From assembly GCA_023213195.1 (NCBI GenBank), contig CP096135.1:3716842-3780841 (forward strand): 64,000 nt of DNA, given 5' to 3'. A model generated the notes under the pieces. It was not told the DNA's origin and did no database searches. It saw only the letters and a list, made by a program, of their open reading frames with translations. Within the stretch, counting starts at the first letter, position 1; every line of letters starts with the position of its first letter. This DNA is from Sphingobacteriales bacterium JAD_PAG50586_3 (lineage in GTDB: Bacteria; Bacteroidota; Bacteroidia; CAMBQF01). Of the stretch, positions 42,522 through 52,190 are shown in pieces. The translations under genes were made by a program, and so were the position numbers.

Positions 42522-43034
42522 ATGCAAAGAATAGCCATATTTTTCATTTTAAGTTTTTCACTTATCATTTTCGCAGGGTGTCCATACGGTTCAACCTTTA
42601 GCGCGGGCGATACCAAAAAGGCTGTAGCTATTAAAAAGATCACCGGCACTTGGGAAAGCAAAGCCCCCGGCATTACTACAATGGTTATTGCCGATTTGAA
42701 GAAGAACTACAAAGGCTACCAACTGGGTTTTGAGCCCGGCAGCACCTACGACCCACAAGGCATGATGCAGATAGATACCGCTTATGCCGTGCATATAAAT
42801 ACTATAGAAGGGCACCTTATTGCCAGCGTGCGCGAACCTGCGCCTGAAGGTAAATTCTTTTTTTATAAAGTGGAGTTGAAAGGCGACAGCCTGTATACCC
42901 ACGAAGTGGATGAAAAAGCTTTTGATAAAGAAGTGTATAAAACCGAAGCCGACTTTAGGACTGCCCTAGCTACCAAGCTGAAAAACAAGGCTGTTTTTAT
43001 TGAGAAAAAAGTGTGGTGGAGGAAAAAGAAGTAG
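42522..43034 (+). CDS. Small lipoprotein of unknown function
   Basis: The ATG at 42522 (MQRIAIFFILSF) is preferred over 42504 because it begins directly at a lipoprotein signal peptide ending IIFAGC (lipid Cys about residue 20). The mature 150 residues have a lipocalin-like pattern: ITGTWESK near the start, then alternating strands and a basic tail (EKKVWWRKKK). Probably a periplasm-facing lipoprotein of the outer or inner membrane. No family is recognised. Convergent with the lipoprotein at 43037, with only 2 bases between the stops. Confidence 0.6.
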   Translation: MQRIAIFFILSFSLIIFAGCPYGSTFSAGDTKKAVAIKKITGTWESKAPGITTMVIADLKKNYKGYQLGFEPGSTYDPQGMMQIDTAYAVHINTIEGHLIASVREPAPEGKFFFYKVELKGDSLYTHEVDEKAFDKEVYKTEADFRTALATKLKNKAVFIEKKVWWRKKK

Positions 43035-43036
43035 GG

Positions 43037-43600
43037 CTAATAAACCCTTTCTAATGTAATACCGATGCGGTTAATTTTACCTGCAAATTCTTGTGTAATA
43101 GAATAGGAGTATTTTACAAAGCCTGTATTATTTATCTCTATAGTTAACTCTTTGCGGATAACCGTAAGCAGGTTTACAACCTCTGAAGTAATAGAGATTA
43201 TCTTGGTTCCATTACTCTTATCAGTGTAGGAAGAAAAGGTTACGGGGTATTTAAATTCCGGCTTGCGTTTATATTCAATTCTATGCACTAATGCACCTGC
43301 ACTATCAGGTGTTGAGTTTAAGGTGTCAACAATATAAGCTCCCTTATACGATGGCTTATTAATTTCAAAATCTTCAAAAAAGTGTATTTGCAAATGCAGG
43401 CTGTCGTTTATTAATTGGGTTTCAGACTTACCATCAACCACAAGCGTTTTTTGGAAATTATATACCGGTTTGCCTTTGATTAGGCTATCGCGTAATGCTG
43501 TTATGCTAAAGTACCCAGCATCAGCATTCATGCCACCCTCGGGGCGGCATGATGCTGACACAATAATAAGTATAGATACTAAAGCAAAAAGCTTTTTCAT
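43037..43600 (-). CDS. Lipoprotein of unknown function
   Basis: 187 residues with lipobox IIVSASC (Cys 18). The mature part is strand-rich with LHLQIHFFEDFEINKPSYKGAYIVD and a C-terminal KINRIGITLERVY. No family is recognised. It starts 1 base after the ALDH7 stop, so it is translated from the same message as ALDH7 and probably rseP and dxr. Confidence 0.6.
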   Translation of the reverse strand: MKKLFALVSILIIVSASCRPEGGMNADAGYFSITALRDSLIKGKPVYNFQKTLVVDGKSETQLINDSLHLQIHFFEDFEINKPSYKGAYIVDTLNSTPDSAGALVHRIEYKRKPEFKYPVTFSSYTDKSNGTKIISITSEVVNLLTVIRKELTIEINNTGFVKYSYSITQEFAGKINRIGITLERVY

Positions 43601-43601
43601 A

Positions 43602-45139
43602 TTAAACAGTATGGCCTAAATTAAACTGTATGCCTTGTGCCAATGGCAGGTTAGCGCCGTAGTTAATGGTATTGGTTTGACGGCGCATGTATGCTTTCCA
43701 GCTATCAGAACCACTCTCGCGGCCACCGCCGGTTTCTTTTTCGCCACCAAAAGCGCCACCAATCTCGGCGCCCGATGTACCAATGTTTACGTTGGCAATA
43801 CCGCAATCGCTACCGGCAACCGAAAGGAACCTTTCAGCCTCGCGCATGTTCAATGTAAATATAGATGAAGACAACCCTTGTGGCACATCGTTTTGCATAG
43901 CAATAGCCTCATCAAGTGTTGAGTACTTCATTACATATAATATAGGGGCAAAAGTTTCGTGCTGTACAATCTCAAAACGGTTCTCCACCTCGGCAATGCA
44001 AGGTTTAACGTAGCAACCGCTTTCAAAACCTGCACCTTCCAGTACCCCACCTTCTATAAGGAATGTAGCGCCTTCTTTCTTGGCGGCCTTAATGGCGTTG
44101 TTATACATCTCAACCGCAGCCTTATCAATAAGCGGCCCAACGTGGTTAGACGAATCTAATGGGTCGCCAATTTTTAGCTGACCGTAAGCCGAAACAAGCA
44201 TTGAGGTAAACTTATCGTAAATGCTTTCGTGGATAATTATACGTCGTGTAGTTGTACAACGTTGACCGGCAGTACCTACCGCACCAAAGGTGCAGCCAAT
44301 AAGCGCCATGTTAAGGTCGGCTTGCTCGCTAACAATAATGGCGTTGTTGCCGCCCAACTCTAATAACGATTTGCCTAAACGTGCACCAACCGTTTGTGCC
44401 ACAGCTTTGCCCATGCGGGTAGAACCTGTTGCTGATATTAACGGTACGCGGGCATCGGCAGTAAGCCAAATACCAACCTCGGCACCACCGGTAATTAAGC
44501 CCGATACACCCTCTGGAACACCGTTACGCTCGAATACGGTTTTTAATATATGTTGACAGGCTATTGCCGTTAATGGAGTTTTTTCTGATGGTTTCCACAC
44601 ACAGGTGTTGCCGCAAACCCATGCAAGCATTGAGTTCCACGACCATACAGCTACCGGGAAGTTGAAGGCAGATATAATACCTACAACGCCCAGTGGGTGC
44701 CATTGCTCGTACATGCGGTGTTCGGGGCGCTCAGAATGCATGGTTAAACCATACAACTGACGAGATAGGCCTACTGCAAAGTCGGCAATATCAATCATCT
44801 CCTGAACTTCGCCAAGGCCCTCTTGCAGGCTTTTGCCCATTTCGTAAGATACCAGTTTACCCAACGGCTCTTTGTATTTACGCAGCTCCTCCCTAGTTGG
44901 CGAACAACCTCGCCACGCTTTGGGGCTGGCCAATTGCGCCATTCGGTAAAGGCACCGGCTGCGGCTTTTACTACTTTGTCGTACCCATCGCGCGATGTGG
45001 TTTCGGCAGTAGCAATAGACTGGCCATCAACCGGAGAGTAGGATACAATTTGGTTACCTGTACCCGGCAACCAGTTTAAACCTGTAGATGTGCCGGCATT
45101 TTGGTCGGCAATACCTAATTGTGCTAAAATATCTTGCAT
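43602..45139 (-). CDS. Aldehyde dehydrogenase, ALDH7/antiquitin type (one frame break)
   Basis: Matches ALDH7 (alpha-aminoadipic semialdehyde / piperideine-6-carboxylate dehydrogenase) along its length: [57 protein letters not shown], the Glu in [10 protein letters not shown], the catalytic Cys in [12 protein letters not shown], and the terminal [30 protein letters not shown]. It oxidises the lysine-degradation aldehyde to 2-aminoadipate with NAD. The frame breaks at the GGG run 44891-44893; one more G restores [15 protein letters not shown] and a 512-residue protein of normal length. It lies 18 bases after rseP. The aldehyde specificity is inferred from the subfamily text. Confidence 0.9.
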
Positions 45140-45157
45140 TGAAAAACTATAAATATC

Positions 45158-46510
45158 TTATTTAATAAATGCCTTGTAAATATCGTTGCCATTGGCAAAA
45201 AGCAGCAGGCCTAATATTAATACCAAACCAACCATATTAGCGTAGCCAATTACCTTTTCAGGTATTTTACGGCGTATAACTACTTCAATTAAAAGGAATA
45301 ATATATACCCACCATCTAACATAGGTATGGGTAGTATATTCATAAACGCCAGGATGAATGAAAGCACGGCAGTAAAACTCCAAAAGTGCTGCCAGTTCCA
45401 TTCAGAACCAAAGCCTTTAGCCATTGCGGCAAAGCCACCTATTTGTTTAGCGCCCTCTTTGGTAAAAAGGATTTTAAACTGACGAACGTAGTTTGTAATG
45501 ATATTTTTACCGGTAACAATTGCGGCCGGAAATGCTTCAAAAAAACCAAACTCTTCTTTCTCAAATTTAAAGTAGTAATCGTATTGGCCCGGGCCTACGC
45601 CTAGCCTACCCTCTTCATTAAGCTTACCTTTTAATGTTTCAATTTTACCATCAATATGGCGTACATTAACCGTTACATCTTTATCTGCATACTTAGGCAC
45701 TATCATTGCTATTTGAGGAAAAGCTATAATTTTCTCATCATTAATGGATAAAATCCTATCAAATTTTCTGATGCCCATTTTCTCTGCAACAGAGCCTTTT
45801 TCTATTAAATAAACATCGGCAGGAAATGCAGGAATAAAATACGATTTTTTGTCGTTGTGCAGCAATGCTTCGGTAGCGCCGTGGGGTATAACAATTGTTT
45901 GTTTTACGCCGTTGCGTTCTATAACTACAGAGCCACCATTATCTAAAAGCAACTCGCGGTTTATATCTTCCAGGCTCCTGATGTTATCAGCGCCTACCAT
46001 GCCAATAATCTTGTCGCCATCGGCAAAGCCCAGTTTGGTAAGGGCTGTGTCTGATACTATGACACCATTGCTAAGGCTGGTTAACGGCACATGCTCGCGG
46101 CCATAAATAAACAACACCATCCAAAAAATAAGCACACCTAAAATAAGGTTAACCGTAACACCACCTGCCATAACAAGCAAACGCGCCCAGGCCGGTTTAG
46201 CACGAAATTCGTAAGGCTCGGGTTCTTTAGAAAGGTCTTCTTCGCTGGTGGTCTCATCAACCATACCGGCAATTTGCACATAGCCACCAAAAGGAAACCA
46301 TCCTAAACCGTATTCAGTATCGCCTACTTTCTTTTTAAATAAAGCAAAGTTGGCAACATTGGCAAAGGGAAAAAGGAAGTCGAAAAACAAGTAAAACTTG
46401 TTTACGCGCATGCCTGTTTTTTTAGCCGTTATGTAGTGGCCCCACTCGTGCAGCGCTATAAGTATTGATAAGCTCAGTAAAAACTGAGAAACTCTTATGA
46501 ATGTATCCAT
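45158..46510 (-). CDS. rseP: RseP/site-2 intramembrane zinc metalloprotease
   Basis: 450 residues. The catalytic HEWGH sits in the first membrane helix (residues 21-25). A PDZ region lies around 130-300, and the second active-site helix NILPIPMLDGG is near 400, followed by a final membrane helix. The family cleaves membrane-bound anti-sigma factors and cleaned-up signal peptides. The ATG is 7 bases after the dxr stop; dxr-rseP adjacency is common in bacteria and supports co-transcription. The frame is intact. Confidence 0.92.
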   Translation of the reverse strand: MDTFIRVSQFLLSLSILIALHEWGHYITAKKTGMRVNKFYLFFDFLFPFANVANFALFKKKVGDTEYGLGWFPFGGYVQIAGMVDETTSEEDLSKEPEPYEFRAKPAWARLLVMAGGVTVNLILGVLIFWMVLFIYGREHVPLTSLSNGVIVSDTALTKLGFADGDKIIGMVGADNIRSLEDINRELLLDNGGSVVIERNGVKQTIVIPHGATEALLHNDKKSYFIPAFPADVYLIEKGSVAEKMGIRKFDRILSINDEKIIAFPQIAMIVPKYADKDVTVNVRHIDGKIETLKGKLNEEGRLGVGPGQYDYYFKFEKEEFGFFEAFPAAIVTGKNIITNYVRQFKILFTKEGAKQIGGFAAMAKGFGSEWNWQHFWSFTAVLSFILAFMNILPIPMLDGGYILFLLIEVVIRRKIPEKVIGYANMVGLVLILGLLLFANGNDIYKAFIK

Positions 46511-46517
46511 TTATATT

Positions 46518-47675
46518 TTAAATCAATTGCGCGGCAAAGGTACGTGTTTCCGCGTCGGTTTCTAAATAGTCGGTAAGGGTTGGTTTTTCTATAAAAGTGC
46601 CTTTTGCCATGCAGTTAGCCAACAGCTCAGGTATCTGCAAAAAGCCTATCTTATCTTGTAAAAAAGCAGCTACTGCAATTTCGTTGGCAGCATTTAGTAT
46701 GCAGGCCATGTTGCCCCCTTTGTTTAGCGCATCAAAAGCAAGGTTAAGGCATTTAAAGGTTTCAAGGTCGGGCTGCTCAAAGGTAAGCGACGGGTAATTG
46801 GCAAAGTTAAAGCGTGGAAAATCAGACTTCAACCTGTGCGGGTAGCCCAATGCAAACTGTATAGGCAGTTTCATATCGGGCAGGCCCATTTGGGCTTTTA
46901 TGCTACCATCGGCAAACTGCACCATGCTGTGTATAATAGATTGCGGGTGCACCACCACGTCAATCTGTTCGGGTTTAAGGTAAAAAAGCCATTTGGCTTC
47001 TATAACCTCCAGCCCTTTATTCATAAGGGTTGCAGAGTCTATAGTAATTTTTGCACCCATATCCCAGTTGGGGTGTTTAAGGGCCTGCTCTTTGGTAACA
47101 CCGGCTAAAAAGGCTGCATCTTTTCCTCTGAACGGTCCACCCGATGCGGTAAGTATAATCTTCTCTATCGGGTTGTGGAATTCACCAACAAGGCACTGGA
47201 ATATGGCAGAGTGTTCAGAGTCTACCGGAAGGATGTTAACCCCTTTTTCTTCTGCCAGTTGGGTAATTAAACTACCGGCAACCACCAATGTTTCTTTATT
47301 GGTCAGGGCAATGGGCTTACGTGCATTTATAGCGGCAATAGTGGGTTTTAAACCTGCAAAGCCTACCAGGGCGGTAAGCACACAATCTATACTTTCAAAT
47401 TCTACTACCTGCTCTAACGCAGCCGCACCTGCAAATACTTTTATATCGGTATTGGCTAAGGCTTCTTTAACCTCGGCATATTTGCTTTCGTCGGTAATTA
47501 CAACCGCGTTAGGGTTAAACTCCAGCGCCTGTTGTATTAACAAACCTGCATTGCTTTGGGCGGTTAGCACCTCGGCCACAAAAGTGTTGGGGTTGGCGCG
47601 TATTACATCTAAAGCCTGTGTACCTATAGAACCTGTTGAGCCTAAAATGGCTATATGGCGTTTTTCTTTATTCAT
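46518..47675 (-). CDS. dxr: 1-deoxy-D-xylulose 5-phosphate reductoisomerase
   Basis: 385 residues. Converts DXP to MEP with NADPH in the non-mevalonate isoprenoid pathway. NADPH loop LGSTGSIGTQ at 11-20, ALTNKETLVVAG near 128, metal site VDSEHSAIFQC near 150, and SGGPFRG and HPNWDMGAKITIDSATLMNKGLE are all present. The length is normal and the frame intact. Upstream is a redoxin gene (74-base gap), downstream rseP. Confidence 0.95.
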   Translation of the reverse strand: MNKEKRHIAILGSTGSIGTQALDVIRANPNTFVAEVLTAQSNAGLLIQQALEFNPNAVVITDESKYAEVKEALANTDIKVFAGAAALEQVVEFESIDCVLTALVGFAGLKPTIAAINARKPIALTNKETLVVAGSLITQLAEEKGVNILPVDSEHSAIFQCLVGEFHNPIEKIILTASGGPFRGKDAAFLAGVTKEQALKHPNWDMGAKITIDSATLMNKGLEVIEAKWLFYLKPEQIDVVVHPQSIIHSMVQFADGSIKAQMGLPDMKLPIQFALGYPHRLKSDFPRFNFANYPSLTFEQPDLETFKCLNLAFDALNKGGNMACILNAANEIAVAAFLQDKIGFLQIPELLANCMAKGTFIEKPTLTDYLETDAETRTFAAQLI

Positions 47676-47749
47676 TATTTACCGCAAGCTAAACGCTTAC
47701 TTAAAGGGATTGTTTTAAAGCGCGAAATTACGAAAATAGACGGTAGGCA

Positions 47750-48288
47750 TCAGAAAATAAAACAACCAACGGGTGTGGTGCGTTTTACCTTTACCGGAGT
47801 GCCCGCCAACATGCTGTTTAAAGCATCTTTAAGATAAAACTGTGTAATTACGGTGCGGCGTGTGCCAATACTTTCGTACCAATTATCAACCTTGCCGGCA
47901 TATAAAACAACAGCCGAGGGATTTAATAATACTACCTCAGGCGTAACGGTTGCTCCTATTGATTGGGTTAAGAAATAATCAGGATCTACCAAAAGGGGCA
48001 TGTTAATGTTATAATTTTTAGCAAAATAGGCAATGGTATCGTTACTAAAATTAGTACCGGGAATGATGCCATAAAAATTAACACCCTGTGCTGAGAAAGC
48101 CTGCTGTAGCTGATTTATAGCTAATGTATATTTTTGGCAGATAGGGCAATCGGGCGCTAAAAAACCAAAACGGTGCCTTTTCCATTTTTAAGGTTTGCAA
48201 TGGTGTATTGCTTTCCGGTAATGTCTTTTAGCTGGGCTTGGGTTGATAAAGCCAGTAGTGATAGTAGTATGATAGCTAGGGCTTTCAT
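47750..48288 (-). CDS. Secreted redoxin/thioredoxin-like protein (one frame break)
   Basis: Starts at ATG 48288-48286 with a signal peptide (IILLSLLALSTQAQ). The thioredoxin fold has the Cys pair CPIC at about residues 48-51 in VFLAPDCPICQKYT, then TNFSNDTIAYFAKNYNI and TPEVVLLNP with the cis-Pro. This is the redoxin/TlpA group, probably a periplasmic thiol reductant or peroxiredoxin-like protein. The frame breaks at the A6/T6 run 48159-48164; one more T on the coding strand restores VLVFLAPDCP, and the length becomes 179 residues. It is upstream of dxr in the same direction. Confidence 0.8.
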
Positions 48289-48719
48289 AGGGTAAAGGTA
48301 GGGAATTGTCTGCCTACGGCATTACTTTACAGAGCGTAATTACATTTCATTTAGTAAATCCCTTGCCTTACGGTGCAATTACTTTTTCCTAGATGAAAAA
48401 GTAATCAAAAAATCACGGCTAAAAATTAACTGTCTAAAAACTACACTTCGTTACGCTGAACCCTGTAAACTTGCCAACGTACCTGCGGTACTTATGACTT
48501 CGAACAGAACAGGCTTCTACGCTTCACTTCGTTTGTTTTATTACGACATTTAATTTAAGGCCGGTTGTTGTCCGTTCCGGACATAGGTTTTATTTCTAAA
48601 GCTAATAGATATGAAGGGGTAAAAACACACAAAAATTTATTGCTTATAATTTAATCTGTTTACTATATTTACGGCAGTCCAACCTAATAATTAAAAACCT
48701 AAAAAACATTTTTGTGTTT
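48289..48719. other. Repeat-bearing intergenic stretch
   Basis: Holds the short head motif TTGTCTGCCTACGGCATTAC from 48306, a perfect 11-bp hairpin ATTACTTTTTC-CTAGAT-GAAAAAGTAAT (48378-48405), and the first 207-bp direct repeat (48385-48591). The last 120 bases must contain the promoter of the beta-helix gene; no clear TAnnTTTG box was found. Confidence 0.5.
48385..48591. repeat. 207-bp direct repeat, copy 1
   Basis: Identical to 51301-51507 at 204 of 207 positions with no gaps. It ends with the hairpin TGTCCG-TTC-CGGACA (48569-48583). The two copies bracket the beta-helix/diheme cytochrome genes. Confidence 0.95.
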
Positions 48720-50036
48720 ATGAACTGTAAAGCCCTGCTTTTTGCTGCGGTTAGTGCCTTGATAATTGTATCATCGTGCAACAACAAACCTGCCATTACC
48801 TACATTAACGACCCTAAAAAGCTGCAAGAGGCTTTGATTAATGCTAAAGAGGGCGACACCATTTATGTTGATGAGGGTACTATTGAGTTTACCTCATCAT
48901 TATCTATGATGGATAAAAAGAATGTTACCATTAAAGGTAAAGGCATGAACAAAACGATTCTATCGTTTAAAAACATGGCTAAAGGTACCGGTGGCGAGGG
49001 CTTAAAGGTGAACAACTGCGAGAATGTTTTGGTATGCGACCTTAGCCTGCGCGATATGAAGGGCGATGGTTTTAAAGCATCGGAGTGTTTAAATATTACC
49101 ATGCGCGCCCTACAGGTATCGTGGAGCAACCCTAACGATTCTACCAACGGTGCGTATGCTTTATACCCTGTAACATCTACCAACGTTATAGTTGAAGATT
49201 GTGATGTTTCTAACGCGTCTGACGCGGGTATTTATGTTGGCCAAAGCTACCACGCTATTGTTCGTCGTAATAAAGTGCACAACAACGTAGCGGGTATTGA
49301 AATTGAAAACTGTACCAATGTTGATGTGTATGAGAACGAAGCGTATGACAACACCGGTGGTTTATTGGTTTTCAGCTTGCCTGATATTCCTGTAAAAAAT
49401 GGCAGCGGCATACGCGTATACAAAAACAATGTACACGATAACAACCTGCCAAACTTTGCACCTCCGGCCAACTCTGTGGCTATAGTGCCCGCCGGTACCG
49501 GTTTTCTTGTTATGGCTACGCCCGATGTTGAGGTGTTTGACAACCAATTTTTAAACCACCAAACCATTAACTGCGGCATTGTAACGTATATGGCTACTGC
49601 CCGCGAAATTAAAGACCCTGAAGGTTTAAATAAAGGTTATAACCCATTTGTATGGGGCATATCTATCCACGATAATAAAATGACTAAAAAAGCAGGCCTG
49701 CCTGATACCACCCGCGATTTAGGTAAAGCGCTTGCACTGGCTTTTAAAGGCAACACGCCTGATATTGCTTTTGATGGTATTTTATTCCCCGCTATGTTGG
49801 TTGATGGTAAACTGCCCGAAGACAAACGCATTTGCATACGCAACAACGGCGCGGCTACCTTTGCCAATATTGACCTTGCCAATAATATGAAGAATATCAC
49901 TACTGATATTACCGCATACGATTGTGCATTAAAACCGCTAGAGCCATACAAAGCAGCCGACGCTAAAGTGCCTGCTGCCGCTGCTGCAGCTACAACAGCC
50001 GCTCCTGCAAAAGCTGAGGAGCCAAAATCTAATTAA
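48720..50036 (+). CDS. Parallel beta-helix lipoprotein (TIGR03805-like)
   Basis: The ATG at 48720 (MNCKALLF) is chosen over a GTG at 48714 because it begins the lipoprotein signal IIVSSC (Cys 20). The mature protein has PbH1-type repeats: VTIKGKGMNKTIL, NVLVCDLSLRDMKGDGF, SNASDAGIYVGQSYHAIVRRNKVHNNVAGIEIENC, VYENEAYDNTGGLLVFSLPDIP. An Ala/Pro/Lys-rich tail ends it. Proteins of this kind are regularly paired with an SO2930/TIGR03806-type diheme cytochrome, which is exactly the next gene (29-base gap). The biochemical role of the pair is not known; an extracellular or periplasmic electron-transfer or substrate-binding complex is a guess. Confidence 0.85.
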   Translation: MNCKALLFAAVSALIIVSSCNNKPAITYINDPKKLQEALINAKEGDTIYVDEGTIEFTSSLSMMDKKNVTIKGKGMNKTILSFKNMAKGTGGEGLKVNNCENVLVCDLSLRDMKGDGFKASECLNITMRALQVSWSNPNDSTNGAYALYPVTSTNVIVEDCDVSNASDAGIYVGQSYHAIVRRNKVHNNVAGIEIENCTNVDVYENEAYDNTGGLLVFSLPDIPVKNGSGIRVYKNNVHDNNLPNFAPPANSVAIVPAGTGFLVMATPDVEVFDNQFLNHQTINCGIVTYMATAREIKDPEGLNKGYNPFVWGISIHDNKMTKKAGLPDTTRDLGKALALAFKGNTPDIAFDGILFPAMLVDGKLPEDKRICIRNNGAATFANIDLANNMKNITTDITAYDCALKPLEPYKAADAKVPAAAAAATTAAPAKAEEPKSN

Positions 50037-50065
50037 GGAAATTTAGTAGTAGGGTAACAATAGTT

Positions 50066-51161
50066 ATGAGTTTAGTACGGAAAAGCCTTTTTATTCTGGC
50101 ATTCGCAGGTATAGTTTTGGCGGGTGTTTACACTTCGGGTTGCAATGGTGGTGGTACGCTTAGGCTTGACCATACCCAACCTGCATTTGAAAAACTGTCG
50201 GAGTATAACCTGTTTGCCGGTAAAATGGCCGACTTAGTACCTAATGAAGGATTGTTACCCTACGACCTTAACACCCCGCTTTTTAGCGATTATGCTGAGA
50301 AGGCCCGGTTTGTTTTTGTGCCCAAAAAGAGGGTGTGTATGCTACCTATAGTACCGAAGATGGCTTGATGCAACTGCCTGTGGGCAGCGTATTGGTAAAG
50401 AACTTTTTTACCCTGTTGATGCCCGCGACCCTGCCAAGGGCAGGCGCATTGTTGAAACCCGCCTTTTGGTTCACCGCGAAAGTGGATGGGATGCTGACAC
50501 CTACGTGTGGAATGCTGACCAAACCGAAGCTGTTAAGGAGATAGCGGGTTCTCAATTCCCTGTTAGCTTTGTAAATAAGGACGGTAAAAAGTTTGATATA
50601 AACTATGCCGTGCCCAACAAAAACCAGTGCGGTGGCTGCCACGAAAGTGCCGGTAAAATAACGCCTATTGGGCCTAAAGTGGGTAACTTGAACAAGGATT
50701 ACCACTATGCCGATGGTATTAAAAACCAACTGGCTAAATGGGTTGATGTGGGCATACTTAAAGAGCTACCCAAAGCTGGAGCAATAAACACATATGCTGT
50801 GTGGGACAAGCCCGAAACCGGTAGTCTTGATGCCCGTGCCCGTGCTTGGCTTGATATTAACTGCGCGCATTGTCATAACCCTAAAGGCCCGGCCAAAAAC
50901 TCGGGGTTAGATTTGCGTATTGTGCAACAAAACCCAACATCGTGGGGAGTTAAGAAAGCCCCTGTTGCCGCGGGTGCCGGTGCGGGTAATAAAGAGTTTG
51001 ATATTGACCCGGGTAATCCTGATAACTCTATTTTGCTATACCGTTTAGCCTCTACCGAATCGGAAGTAATGATGCCTGAATTGGGGCGCAGTGTTGTGCA
51101 TACGGAAAGTGTTGATTTGATTAAGCAGTGGATTGCGGCGATGAAGCCGTTAGAGCAATAA
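50066..51161 (+). CDS. SO2930/TIGR03806-type diheme c-type cytochrome lipoprotein (two frame breaks)
   Basis: Lipoprotein signal with Cys in VYTSGC (about 26). Conserved opening YNLFAGKMADLVPNEGLLPYDLNTPLFSDYAEKARFV; haem sites CGGCH near 188 and CAHCH near 266; axial Met candidates near the C-terminus (SEVMMPELGR). The frame breaks twice, at the A5 run 50324-50328 and the T6 run 50404-50409. One extra base in each restores VPKKEGVYATYSTEDG and VKNFFYPVDARDPAKGRR and gives 365 residues. Located in the periplasm or outer membrane and probably carries electrons for, or together with, the preceding beta-helix protein. Confidence 0.85.
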
Positions 51162-51520
51162 TATCATTATATTCTTTATCTGCTGATGATTGTCTATGCG
51201 TCAGTCGCTTTTTACGGTTTATTAAATTCATAGTTGTCTGCCGACAGCATTACTTTTTATTCATGGTTTAATTATTTTTCAATGGAATGAATGAACTTCG
51301 TTTCCTAGATGAAAAAGTAATCAAAAAATCACGGCTGAAAATTAACTGTCTAAAAACTACACTTCGTTACGCTGAACCCTGTAAACTTGCCAACGTACCT
51401 GCGGTACTTATGACTTCGAACAGAACAGGCTTCTTCGCTTCACTTCGTTTGTTTTATTACGACATTTAATTTAAGGCCGGTTATTGTCCGTTCCGGACAT
51501 AGGTTTTCTATTTTTACAAA
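51162..51520. other. Repeat-bearing intergenic stretch
   Basis: Contains the head motif TTGTCTGCCGACAGCATTAC from 51234, an insertion-like segment of about 43 bases absent from the first copy, and direct repeat copy 2 (51301-51507), ending 13 bases before the next ATG. A 60-residue ORF across the repeat is judged not to be a gene. Confidence 0.5.
51301..51507. repeat. 207-bp direct repeat, copy 2
   Basis: Three substitutions relative to copy 1 and no indels. Its terminal hairpin TGTCCG-TTC-CGGACA is at 51485-51499. The left arm of the 11-bp hairpin seen at copy 1 is displaced here by about 43 inserted bases. Confidence 0.95.
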
Positions 51521-52104
51521 ATGGAGTTTACACGTGAGGAATTTGATATAGTTAGCAACAGCCGGTTTTTATTGGTTAAGGCTGATGTTGTTACTAAGGT
51601 GCGGGCGGAGTTTGAGGGGTTGCAAAATATCTATGGTGATATTGTGAATGCAGAAGGTATTATTCTGCCTAAAACCGCAATGCCTAAGATATCCAGAGGT
51701 GAGAATTATAAGGGCCTCCCTATTTGGTTTTAGACTTCCCTGCTGTGTTTGAGAGGGATGATATACTGGCTTTTCGTACTATGTTTTGGTGGGGTAATTT
51801 CTTTAGTATAACACTCCATCTGCAAGGCAAATACAAGGAGCAATATCAGCATTCAATAGAACAGCATTTGCACAGAAATAAACCCGCGGGATTATATCTA
51901 TCGTGTAACGACAGTGCTTGGGAATACCACTACGGAGAAGACAATTACCGGGCTATTGAAACGCTTGATAAAACTGATATTTCATCACTTCTAAATAAGA
52001 ATGAATTTATAAAACTAAGCGCTAAGCTGGAATTAGCGGATTATGCGCAATTGCAGGGGTTTATGCGGGAGTGGTTTGGAGTGTTGGTGCGGTATGTAAA
52101 ATAG
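51521..52104 (+). CDS. Hypothetical cytosolic protein (one frame break)
   Basis: Two ORFs join if one C is added to the CCC run 51718-51720: ENYKGLPYLVLDFPAVFERDDILAFRTMFWWGNFF. The corrected protein has 194 residues and no signal peptide. It has the marks of a Bacteroidota hypothetical family (GLPYLVLDFPAVF, TMFWWGNFFSITLHLQG, YLSCNDSAWEYHYGEDNY) whose function I do not know. Its start lies 13 bases after direct repeat copy 2, so the promoter may lie inside the repeat. Confidence 0.6.
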
Positions 52105-52118
52105 CGGGTAGCGGATAG

Positions 52119-52178
52119 TAACCACCCCATTCTGACTTAACAGTCAGAATTACCCCTCCTTAAAAAGGAGGGGAGTTG
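52119..52178. repeat. Double-hairpin intergenic repeat, copy D
   Basis: ACCACCCC, private palindrome ATTCTGACT-TAAC-AGTCAGAAT (52129-52150), then CCCCTCCTT/AAGGAGGGG (52153-52173). Confidence 0.8.
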
Positions 52179-52190
52179 AAATTTATAATA

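Noticed and set aside
51287-51469. 60-residue ORF (MNELRFLDEKVIKK...) across direct repeat copy 2
   Set aside because: It lies almost entirely inside the 207-bp repeat; copy 1 keeps the frame but lacks the start codon. No domain or signal is visible, so it is treated as part of the repeat.
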